Shown here one piece after another: positions 56,172-64,000 of a stretch of DNA of 64,000 nucleotides. Where the stretch lies: contig NC_081808.1 in the NCBI RefSeq assembly GCF_030704535.1, forward strand, positions 17,792,501 through 17,856,500, given 5' to 3'. The notes beneath the pieces were generated by a model that searched no databases, was not told the DNA's origin, and saw only the letters and a program-made list of their open reading frames with translations. The position numbers and the translations under genes were made by a program. How positions within the stretch are numbered: the stretch's first letter is position 1; every line of letters starts with the position of its first letter. The stretch is from Vitis vinifera. Lineage: Eukaryota > Streptophyta > Magnoliopsida > Vitales > Vitaceae.

Positions 56172-57122
56172 ATATTTGTGGACCCCGTATTTCGGCTTAA
56201 TGCGTTTCCCACTCGATGGCGAGCTCGATTTTTATTTGAAAAATTGATTTTTATTGATTAAGAAAATGACTTGGAGTCGCCACTTATTTTTGTTTTATTT
56301 TTAAAGGGTAAACAAAATAAAAAAGAAAAACCCTAAGTGTGATTCCTTGTTTTGGAAAAAGTTGGTCTACGAAAAACCGGATCAGGTTCGGGGGTCAGGT
56401 TACTTATCGGGAAGGTACGGTAAAGACCATAGCACCCCTCTAAGTCCCTAAAGTCGGGTCTCTACTAATAAAATGAAGCTGACATGATAATCAATGAGAA
56501 AGTCAATGAATACTCAAATTGATCATGCACGTATGAAAATAAAAGCATGCATAGAAAATAATCAGAATGAGAATGAGTGCGTACATGGACCTCCAGTGAC
56601 AAATGCGCTATCATGAAGCAGGATCAGTGAACAATGAATATATACATATACTTATACGCATGTCAAGGAACAGAATAAATCAAACACGCATGACAAATAA
56701 ATCAACCAAATGGTCAATCAATCACGAGATCATATATGTGGGGCTCCCACCAAAGCCCGTTTATTTTTGCATGAATTAATTCCATAAATTCCATTATTTG
56801 GAATTACGGAATTTAAATTCTTGCTTATTTTAAAACATTTTAAAAGATCATGAAAGATTTGAAAATTGCTTGCCGAATAGAAAGTGGAAGCAAATTTTAT
56901 TAAAAGTGAGACTCTTGGGTGATCCTAAAAATTCTAAGGATGAAAGATGAGAAAATTGGGATTATTTGAAAATCAGAATTAGAGAAAGATATTTACAAAA
57001 ATGGGATTTAAGAAATCATTTAAAGAAACAAAGGTGATGGAACAGTAGGTGGCATGTGGTCCAGAGGTGACCATGCATGCCATGCAAGAGTGGGTCCCAC
57101 GGTCTGATTTTACCTTACTCAC

Positions 57123-57250
57123 CTTTTGACGCATCCAGTCCACGTCGGGGATGTTAAGACCATGAGCAACAATATCAGTACATAACAAGATGGCTTTCTC
57201 GACTTTACAGAAATCAAAGAAGGTGAAGGTCTGCTTCTGCTCAGAAGGTG
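57123..57250 (-). pseudogene. Captured fragment of a DEAD-box RNA helicase
   Basis: The minus strand reads FFDFCKVEKAILLCTDIVAH then GLNIPDVDW. This matches helicase motifs around LLCTDVAARGLDIP of plant DEAD-box proteins of the RH51/RH27 (DDX18-like) type. The highly conserved ARGLDIP is altered to AHGLNIP, so the fragment is no longer constrained. Similarity stops at AAAAG|GTGAGT, which looks like a splice donor, so this piece may retain the start of an intron. About 42 codons. Confidence 0.75.
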
Positions 57251-57339
57251 GCCATGCAGAGAAGATCCCATTTTGGCCCACTTTTAAGGAGTGTTCTTTC
57301 TCTTATTTCCTTTCTTAGTACAGCAAGCCTGATTTGAGA

Positions 57340-57545
57340 AAAACTGAGTCAAGTTCCAGATTTAGGGCCTCTCAGCAATCCTTGATTTGATCTATTCTGG
57401 GTTCGACAAAAGATCTTCCCTCTGCATCTCAATCTCTCTTTCCTTGCTCACAATCTCCTTGGGAACATCTTCTGTAACAAGAGATTGCACTTGAAGACAG
57501 GCAACAGCTTGCATGGCCAGGTCATCAATTAGCTTCATTTCCTGT
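57340..57545 (-). pseudogene. Captured fragment of plastid elongation factor Ts
   Basis: The minus strand reads [40 protein letters not shown] and EDLLSNPE followed by a stop at 57392-57394. The similarity carries on as IKSRIAE. This corresponds to the EF-Ts segment DDLAMQVAA...EDVP.EI..KEREI...PE.IRSKIVEGR. About 60 codons are readable without an intron. EF-Ts recycles EF-Tu during translation; this piece is not a gene. Confidence 0.75.
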
Positions 57546-57689
57546 CTCTCAATTAGCATCTTCAGCAGCTTTCAAGTGTAGAGTCTCCTTTCCAACCTCA
57601 CCCTGGTCTCCTGAGTTCCATTGCTTCTTGCATCACTCGCCTCGCTTTACAGCAAGTCCTGTACTGCCGCTGGAGCCCATGCTAAACTG

Positions 57690-58195
57690 GTTATGGATGG
57701 CTTAATGTAGTTGCTGCCGAAGATGAGATGAGTGAAGGGCCCCTAAGTTAAATCCATCAGGCCGTCCCATAGGAAAATGCTGAAATTGCATCATAGACAC
57801 AGCGCTATCACAAAGTTATTCTTTCCGGTGAGGGTCCATAGGAAAATCAGTATTTCTACCCTTAAATCCTGGTAATACAAGAAAATCTTCATTCTGGATA
57901 CTGAATTCTCAGTTTTGATGGACAACTCCAATGCTTCGCTTCCACAGAGAACCCAACTATCCTTGAAAGCTACCAGCAGAATTAAGGTGAGCGGTCAGTT
58001 GGGGAAAATCATCTGTGTCAAAAGGAACATTCTCATGGACACTCAAATCCTTTAATGATGCCATGGAATTTGAATGATTATTCACTGCTTGGACCTGGTT
58101 TTGAGATCGTAGCCCTCCCACAGAAGAATAAGAATTTCTAGATATAAATGTCACCTAGTGAAAGAACGCCACCCATTAATCTGCTAGTTTCTTGT
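57690..58195 (-). pseudogene. Captured fragment of CCR4-NOT subunit NOT2/VIP2
   Basis: The minus strand reads SRNSYSSVGGLRSQNQVQAV, NNHSNSMASL, PFDTDDFPQL, then after a stop LGSLWKRSIG and EFSIQNEDFLVLPGFKG, then after another shift AVSMMQFQHFPMGRPDGFN. All align in order with the N-terminal half of plant NOT2 (VIP2), a CCR4-NOT transcription and mRNA-decay subunit. About 160-190 codons are present with no intron visible but several stops and frameshifts. Confidence 0.85.
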
Positions 58196-58207
58196 GTACC
58201 CACATTC

Positions 58208-58864
58208 CCATATTCATTTTGAATTGATATCCGGAGAAAATGTTAACTCAATTGGTAACATAACTTCCTCAACAGTCTTCTCAGTCAAACCGAGAGCCCC
58301 ACTTACATTTGTTGTCTCATCATGAGTGAATTCACCTACTTTGCTGGCCTCTTGGCCATGGATGGAGACAAGTGCTTTCAATTGAGCCCGTCTGAATAAT
58401 GCTTCATTATGACCAAGTACCAAGTCTAGGATCTTCCCAATTGGATGGCAAGTCATCATTAAAATACGGACTAGCAATATAAAATTTGCACCTTCAGAAA
58501 GTCCAAATCTGCTACACATTGCTTATGGAATAACCTCTCCAAAAGCTAAGACGAAAGTAACAGAAGGTACAATAGTAGCAAATGGATTGAAAAGCTCATC
58601 CAGGTATAATGGGAGGGCCTCTATGGGACGCAACATTGCAAAGAAACTGAGCCATAAGGATCGGATGCTGCTTTTGAACAACTAGAGAGATAGCAGCCAC
58701 TTGCTTCTTCTTGTCAAAAATGCCACTGTGCTGAAGAGTCTCAAAATCGACGCAGCCGGGAGACATGAAACCTAGGTGTGACCAGTCATAATACTGATGA
58801 AGGGGACAAGGAAACGACAGATCCCGACGTAGGTGAAGAACCACAAGGACCCGAAGGCGATGTC
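58208..58864 (-). pseudogene. Captured fragment of a DUF21 (CNNM-type) membrane protein
   Basis: The minus strand starts DIAFGSLWFFTYVGICRFLV, passes a stop, and continues in order: LGFMSPGCVDFETLQHSGIF, DKKKQVAAISLVVQKQHP, then after a frameshift an EALPLYLDELFNPF-like stretch, SVTFVLAFGEVIP, CSRFGLSEGANFILLVRILM, PIGKILDLVLGHNEALFRRA and QLKALVSIHGQE...THDETTNVSGAL. This covers the DUF21 transmembrane domain and the start of the CBS region of plant DUF21 proteins (metal-transporter-like). About 215 codons show no intron. Two or more stops and a frameshift make it non-functional. Confidence 0.88.
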
Positions 58865-58869
58865 ACCTC

Positions 58870-60149
58870 TGCAAAGGGATTCAACACCGAGATTTCTCGT
58901 TTCCAAGACGCAGAGTGAAGTCCAATTTAGGAGACGAATTCAGGCAGCCCTAGCAGGAGCCCACGACTTTCAGACAAGCTGATGGTATCTTCTGGGGTCA
59001 CTCTATCAGCACGTGGAACCTTCTTAGTCAAGGATGCTACTGCTACTGCCAATTTAGCTCCGCTTCTTGGCCGTGGCTCTGGACCTTTGGCTGAACTTCA
59101 AAACGTCACTGACAAGACTGAAGCTGCCGCATCACTTAGATGTTCTCGTGATCAGTTCTCCTCTTAGATGACAACCAAACTTTGAGAATATGTATCCCTT
59201 GTAAGGATTCACAACTAGCCTTGATTTCTCTCTCTCACACAGCCAATGTATTGAGCGAGATCCAAAAGCAAAAGGCAATCACCACAGAGAAAGAAACAAT
59301 AGAAACAGAGCATAAAAAAAAAAGACAAAGTAAAAACATCCTCAAATGAGGCTTCACTGCATGAGTCATCAGCAAGCCCTCTGATTAAGTGAGAAAAACC
59401 ACATCAAATATGACTATTGGCATGATTCCTAGGTATTTCGCAATAGAGGCAAGGTGCATTAAGATCAACAATGGCAAACATGAGTTCAAGATTATATCAA
59501 CAAGCAACAAGTGGCCTTCATCAATCCACCCCAAGCAAACCAACAAATATCCAGATATCAACAAGAAATGCAGAGGGATAGTCAGGATCCAAAATAAAAC
59601 AATGTACCTGCTGCATTCATACCTGAGAGTGCCCTTCTCCGGTAAGGTTCTGTTCAGCTTCAAACACCTCAAAAGCCATGAAAAACCTCCCTCTGCAGTT
59701 TGCTCTCTCAGCCAAAAAATTTCTCCTCCAAAGTCTCCCTGAAAAAAAAACCCCTCCGTAGCAGCTTGCTCCTTGCCTTCTCCAAAAATCCTCTCTGTTT
59801 TCTCTCTAGTCTTTTTCCCCCGGAAAAGCATCACCCTCTGCCCTCTGTAACAGAAACGCTCCATATCTCTCCACAAACACGTCCCAAAAGCAACTCTTTC
59901 CTGCAGCCGCAAGCCTCCACTACCCCCATGCAGCTGGCAGCCTCTGCTCCTCTAACCTCCATGCAGCTGGCAGTCCTCAAAAATATCTCATAACTGAAGA
60001 ATCACTTTACAGGTGTCACCACCTGGTTTGCCTCTCAAATCCACTACTTGATCCTTCAGCAGCCTGTCAAGAGGCACCACGCGGCCTCCTAAAGTTGCTC
60101 CACCTGGCAAAATTTGCTACAACAATTACCCCCAAAGTGGGGGTCTACA
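58870..60149 (-). other. 5' portion (U3 side) of the solo LTR, unassigned sequence
   Basis: Contains an antisense open frame at 58982-59167 and a sense frame at 59912-59385, neither recognised. A duplicated CATGCAGCTGGCAG word is near 59928 and 59960. Further captured pieces may be present but cannot be named from reading alone. Confidence 0.4.
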
Positions 60150-60154
60150 ATATT

Positions 60155-60684
60155 TCATTTTCTTTGATGAGAAAAAACTTTACAAATAAAAAAAAGATTA
60201 AATTTGAATAGAAAATAAATATATGGTTTGTTTTATTTAAAGAATTTATTGATAACATTTAATTTCTAAAGTAACTTTCTATTTACTGGCCTCTTTTTTC
60301 TCATATCGATTCAATTGTTTAACTTGAAAAATTGGATATATAATTTAAAAATTAGTAAAAATAAATAAATTGTAATAAAAAATAAATATATTATTCCTTT
60401 TATATTTTGAAAAAAAAATTGAGTCATAATATTTAATTTCTATATTTGTTGCACTCTTTTAAAAAGATTTGAAGAATCTAATTTGTTTTATCATTTTTTA
60501 TTAAGAAAATAAATAAAAATAAAATTCAAGTAAATTAAATCCTATCTTATTTAGGGCAAAAGTGTATTTTCCTTAATGGGCATTCTCCTTTTAATAAAGA
60601 AACTGAAATTTGCGCCATCGTGTTCTCACAAAACCGTTCACGAACCAGAAGAAGCTGAGATTTTGTGCAGAGCAGAAGGAGAAG
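60155..60684 (+). promoter_or_regulatory. Upstream region and 5' UTR of kelch-like gene 2
   Basis: From about 60440 it resembles 49560-49912: TTATTAAGAA, AAAATTCAAGTAAATTAAAT, GGGCATTCTC, AAACTGAAA(T/A)TTGCGC, AAAACCGTT. It lacks the telo-box of gene 1. The solo LTR ends about 530 bp upstream of the ATG. Confidence 0.5.
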
Positions 60685-61836
60685 ATGCAAGGCGGAGGCG
60701 TGCTGTTGATAGCGACCCAACAACGTCTGCTGGCCATCGACGTGACGAAGTTGGGAATCAGTCGCTACTCACATGCTAAATTTCCGCCGCTACCGGTCGT
60801 GAAAGTGTTCAATTTCGTGGAGGAGGGATATTCCTTTGGAGCGAGCTTTTTCAAGTGGGAATCCAAACTATATATGGTGGGCGGCGAAACAACACGCTCG
60901 GGAGCATCAAAAGAAGAGCATTGTAGGCCAGTCGGCTCCAGCTTTGATTTGGATTCTAGGGTAAGCAAGCCTTCCCGTGATATCTTCGTTTCAAATCTCA
61001 CCACGCTCGACTCCATCTCCGAATTCCGTAATCATTCTGTCACCATGAGTACTGAAAAGCCTAGTCCCATTCTTGCAGAATTTGAAGGTAAGATTTACGT
61101 GCTTTCTGGTCCTTCTAGGCGCTGTGACTATTCCTTGGAGACCCCCACGTTTGAGGTTTATGATTCCTCCCTTGGCCAGATGGAGCCCCTGCCTGATCCT
61201 CCCTTCTACATTAATAATAATTACAATTCATATTATTGCGTCGTAGCTCGCTGCTCCGTTGTGGGATCCTCCATTTTCATGTTGGTTGGTGGCCATTATT
61301 ATCGTTACCGCATCCAAGACAAGAAATGGGATGAAAGAAAATATGCAATGGATAATATACCCGTCCAGATACCCATGCTTCCTGGTTTTGGTGGCCAGTT
61401 GGTGCCTGGTTACGGTGACATTTTCATCTGCTTTCGGTTCAATTCCTTGATTGCAGTCATGCTCCGTTCTGATGGGGGTCGTCCTTTCCAGTATATAAAT
61501 GAGGTTTTTGATCCTTGTTACCGTCCTGATTCATTTTCTTATAATGGACTAGTTGTCTCGATGGGTGACCATGAGATGTGCATAGTAAAGCCTGCCACAG
61601 CAGAAGCTAGAAACAGAGACCGCAGTGTTGTTTATGTGGCCACTTTTCGTGTCGAGAAACTATATTCCTCACCACCTGCCTGCAACAGTGATGATTCAGA
61701 ACAACCACAACCACAACCACCAACCCCACGACCCTTCGTGTCTATTACTTGCCTGAGCAAAGGTTTTTATGACTTGGAAACATGGGGCCGCGAAACACCT
61801 AAAATTTCCGGTGCCTTCTTCCATCGATGGGAATGA
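60685..61836 (+). CDS. Kelch-like beta-propeller protein 2 (383 aa)
   Basis: Intronless frame from ATG 60685 (MQGGGVLLIATQQRLLAIDV) to TGA at 61834-61836. The frame is open further upstream, but the Met was chosen by alignment with the two paralogues. Blade motifs: YSFGASFFKWESKLYMVGG, GKIYVLSGPSRR, PTFEVYDSSLGQMEPLPDPP, YRYRIQDKKWD, FGGQLVPGYGDIFICFRF, and MGDHEMCIVKP near the end of the propeller. A short PQPQPPTPRP linker leads to the conserved tail VSITCLSKGFYDLETWG and GAFFHRWE. I read it as a kelch or galactose-oxidase-like propeller without an F-box. Partner and function are unknown. Confidence 0.92.
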   Translation: MQGGGVLLIATQQRLLAIDVTKLGISRYSHAKFPPLPVVKVFNFVEEGYSFGASFFKWESKLYMVGGETTRSGASKEEHCRPVGSSFDLDSRVSKPSRDIFVSNLTTLDSISEFRNHSVTMSTEKPSPILAEFEGKIYVLSGPSRRCDYSLETPTFEVYDSSLGQMEPLPDPPFYINNNYNSYYCVVARCSVVGSSIFMLVGGHYYRYRIQDKKWDERKYAMDNIPVQIPMLPGFGGQLVPGYGDIFICFRFNSLIAVMLRSDGGRPFQYINEVFDPCYRPDSFSYNGLVVSMGDHEMCIVKPATAEARNRDRSVVYVATFRVEKLYSSPPACNSDDSEQPQPQPPTPRPFVSITCLSKGFYDLETWGRETPKISGAFFHRWE

Positions 61837-62283
61837 AGGACGGTTTGTCTCTCTCTCATACATATTTCTATATGCATCTATACATTTGTTCATCTAGTTA
61901 TATTCATTCTAAGAAAGCCAAAGATTAAGAAATTTGATTTCCGAAGGGTGACTATTATGGTTGAGAAGTTCTAAGGTCTTGGAGATACACAAATCATTCT
62001 GTTTAGAACGCTATTCATCCTATGGGAAGAGCAAAAAATTCTACAAATACTTCGTCAAATAAATATAAAAGTAGGGATAAAAGTGTCTTTTCATTAATGG
62101 CCATTCCCGTATAAACAAAATGAAAATTGCGCTGGCATTTGCTCCGATTAGCAGCTCTCAAAACCGTTAACGTTCGGTTATCTTTGCGATCCTTCTCGAT
62201 CCTTTTTGCTTCCTCGAAATCCGAACCAGAAGAATAAATCCTAACCCTAGAAATTGAGATTTTGTGCAGAGGAGAGAGGGAAG
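61837..62283 (+). promoter_or_regulatory. Spacer and promoter between kelch-like genes 2 and 3
   Basis: 447 bp. From about 62070 it repeats the words found upstream of gene 1 (AAAAGTGTCTTTT, GAAAATTGCGCTGGCATTT, CAAAACCGTTAACGTTC). The telo-box position reads AAATCCTAACCCTAG. Confidence 0.5.
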
Positions 62284-63669
62284 ATGGGAGGCAACGACGT
62301 GCTGTTGATAGCTACCCGACTACGTCTGCTCGCCGTCGACGTGACGAAGCTGAAAATCCTTCACTACTCATATACCGAATTTACGGCACCGACATTGCCG
62401 GTTGTGCAAGTGTTCGATTTCGTGGACGGGGGTTATTCCTTTGGAGCGAGATTTTTCATGTGGGGTTCCAAACTTTATATGGCCGGCGGTGAAAGAACTC
62501 GCTGGGATGCATCACAAGAAGAGCTCAGAAGGCCACTCGGCGCCGGCTTTCCTTTGGAATCTAGGGCAAGCAAGCGTTCCCCACTTATCTTCGTTTCAGA
62601 TTTCACCACGCCCGATTCCATCTCCAAATTCAGTAGAGCTAATTTCAGGATGATAACAGAAAAGCCTAGTCCCATTATAGTAGAGTTTGGAGGTAAGCTT
62701 TACGTGCTGTCTGGACCTTCTTGGCACTATAACCATCCCTTGGAGTCCCCCACGTTTGAGGTTTATGATCCGTCTCTCGACGAATTTGAGCCCCTGCCCG
62801 ATCCTCCCTTCTACATTGATAATAATTTCAATTCATATGATTGTGCCGTGGCTGGCTACTGTCTTGTGAAATCCTCCATTTACATGTTGGTTGGAAACCG
62901 TTGTTATTGTTACCGCATCCAAGACAATCAATGGGATGCTGATGGAACTTCAATGGATGAAATAGGTGTCCACAGATATGCGTTGCCTTGTTTTAGTGGG
63001 CAGTTTGTGCCTGGTTACAATGACATTTTCATTTGCTTTCGTTTCCATTCCCTGATTGCCATCATGCTCCGTGATGACGGTGGTCATTCATTTCAGTATA
63101 TAGATGATGAGGTTTTTGACCCTTATTACCACCCTGATTCATTTTCTTATAAAGGACTAGTTGTTGCCATGGGTGGGCATGGGATGTGCATCCTAAAGCC
63201 TGCCATGGCAAAAGTGGGAAACACAAACCGTTGTGTTCTTTATGTGGCCACTTTTCATGTCAAGAAATTGGATTCCTCGGTCGATGACGCCAAACGAGCC
63301 TTGACTAGTGCGGAAAGTTCCATAGCTCCTACCTCTAAGATAGCCAAGATGGTTACTGATTCTGATATCGGAACTTCTCATCATCATCGCGGTAATCATC
63401 ATTCCAGTCATTCTGGTTATCATAATATAGATCATTCATTGTATTTAATTAAAGAATTTTATGTTGAAGATGTTAGAGAGAGTGATGATTCAGCATCTCT
63501 CCAAGAGAGTGATCCACCGCCACCACCCCAAGAAAGTGATCCACAACCACCATCAACCCCACGACCCTTCGTGTCTATTACTTGTTTGAGCAAAGGTTTC
63601 TATAACCTCGAAACATGGGGCCCTGAAATACCTTACATTACCAGCGCATTCTTCCATCGATGGGAGTGA
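62284..63669 (+). CDS. Kelch-like beta-propeller protein 3 (461 aa)
   Basis: Intronless, ATG 62284 (MGGNDVLLIATRLRLLAVDV) to TGA 63667-63669. The propeller closely parallels protein 2: YSFGARFFMWGSKLYMAGG, KLYVLSGPSWHY, PTFEVYDPSLDEFEPLPDPP, YCYRIQDNQWDADG, FVPGYNDIFICFRFHS and MGGHGMCILKP. Between the propeller and the tail it has about 80 extra residues: a His-rich patch (HHHRGNHHSSHSGYHN) and a Pro-rich repeat of ESDPPPPPQESDPQPP type. It ends with the conserved tail VSITCLSKGFYNLETWG and SAFFHRWE. The His-rich patch might bind metal ions, but that is speculation. Function unknown. Confidence 0.92.
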   Translation: MGGNDVLLIATRLRLLAVDVTKLKILHYSYTEFTAPTLPVVQVFDFVDGGYSFGARFFMWGSKLYMAGGERTRWDASQEELRRPLGAGFPLESRASKRSPLIFVSDFTTPDSISKFSRANFRMITEKPSPIIVEFGGKLYVLSGPSWHYNHPLESPTFEVYDPSLDEFEPLPDPPFYIDNNFNSYDCAVAGYCLVKSSIYMLVGNRCYCYRIQDNQWDADGTSMDEIGVHRYALPCFSGQFVPGYNDIFICFRFHSLIAIMLRDDGGHSFQYIDDEVFDPYYHPDSFSYKGLVVAMGGHGMCILKPAMAKVGNTNRCVLYVATFHVKKLDSSVDDAKRALTSAESSIAPTSKIAKMVTDSDIGTSHHHRGNHHSSHSGYHNIDHSLYLIKEFYVEDVRESDDSASLQESDPPPPPQESDPQPPSTPRPFVSITCLSKGFYNLETWGPEIPYITSAFFHRWE

Positions 63670-63805
63670 AGGATGGGTCTGTCTCTTTCTCTCATACATC
63701 ATTTTTTATTTATCTCTATGCCCAGTTACATGCAACCTAAGATAAATAGCCACTATCTAGAGCATTATGAACTTGCCTTTATAGGGATACATCTTACTCA
63801 CATGA

Positions 63806-63851
<46 letters not shown>

Positions 63852-64000
63852 TTCGGTCAAATCAAATCATAAATATCTATCCTAGCACAAGATGTTTTCT
63901 CTGTGACCTTTTTTTGGTATTTTGATTATCATAACCCACATAGCATGGTATTTTGGTAATATTAAAGATTGTGCAGGTCAAGACAAGTGCTAGAATGGAA
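63670..64000. other. 3' flank of kelch-like gene 3 with (TA)n
   Basis: Uninterrupted TA run at about 63808-63847. No gene in the remaining bases. Confidence 0.7.

Larger units (their letters stand above)
56172..60154 (-). mobile_element. Solo LTR (3973 bp) of a Tat/Ogre-like family, with target duplication and captured host gene fragments
   Basis: The element spans 56177-60149, starting TGTGGACCCCG and ending GGGGGTCTACA, so both ends are TG...CA with a short inverted repeat. ATATT is duplicated at 56172-56176 and 60150-60154. On the minus strand (element sense) it starts TGTAGACCCCC and ends CGGGGTCCACA. Its last 300 bp or so resemble the end of the LTR at 22448-26318. No second LTR, primer site or gag-pol is present, so a solo LTR is the simplest reading. 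The middle holds fragments of at least four host genes, listed separately. Confidence 0.8.

Noticed and set aside
59385-59912. 175-aa minus-strand frame as a host gene
   Set aside because: Lies inside the solo LTR and shows no recognisable domain, splice signal or codon pattern of a gene. Kept only as unassigned LTR sequence.

Overview
This is nuclear DNA from a flowering plant, most likely a woody eudicot. The features that point this way are spliced genes with GT-AG introns, very AT-rich intergenic DNA, several Ty1/copia elements, and Tat/Ogre-type LTRs whose 3' portion I associate with grapevine (Vitis). The genus is an inference and no database was consulted. I see no tRNA or rRNA gene, CRISPR array or bacterial operon.

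Layout. (1) 1-4314: the 3' part of a decayed + strand copia element. It lies directly upstream of what looks like the last exon of a plant MurF-type Mur ligase gene (to 4581). (2) 5.7-41.3 kb: a local amplification of GEM-like (GRAM-domain) genes. Four have complete exon structures: A 8467-9386 +, B 28450-29372 +, C 34282-35232 + and D 39756-40877 -. There are two internally deleted pseudogenes (9648-9880 and 32400-32810). Flanking duplicated DNA carries a divergently oriented small secreted-protein-like ORF, open only at 30558-30857. (3) 10977-18999: an eight-coding-exon ZFWD gene (two CCCH zinc fingers plus WD40 repeats) on the minus strand. Its TATA box lies about 5.3 kb upstream of the ATG, and a nearly intact 4.8 kb copia element sits inside the predicted 5'-UTR intron. 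(4) 20050-26318: a 6.3 kb palindromic LTR structure with a 5-bp target duplication, which splits the upstream region of GEM gene B. (5) 37.3-39.2 and 43.7-48.5 kb: two more decayed minus-strand copia elements. (6) 49.9-63.7 kb: three tandem, intronless kelch-like beta-propeller genes sharing a conserved C-terminal tail. The first has lost its tail to stop codons. They are separated by a palindromic MITE-like element and a 3973-bp solo LTR.

The most unusual object is that solo LTR (56177-60149). In sense orientation it carries fragments of at least four unrelated host genes: a DUF21/CNNM-type protein, the CCR4-NOT subunit NOT2/VIP2, a plastid EF-Ts and a DEAD-box RNA helicase. Most segments read across long coding stretches without visible introns, which suggests mRNA capture during reverse transcription. 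The second is the palindromic LTR: one full LTR with its primer binding site, joined head-on to an inverted partial LTR, all inserted as one unit.

The genes do not form one pathway. The window is best read as a multigene-family nursery (GEM-like and kelch-like tandem arrays) reshaped by retroelements, with one conserved single-copy-type gene (ZFWD) whose transcription unit has been greatly enlarged by an insertion.
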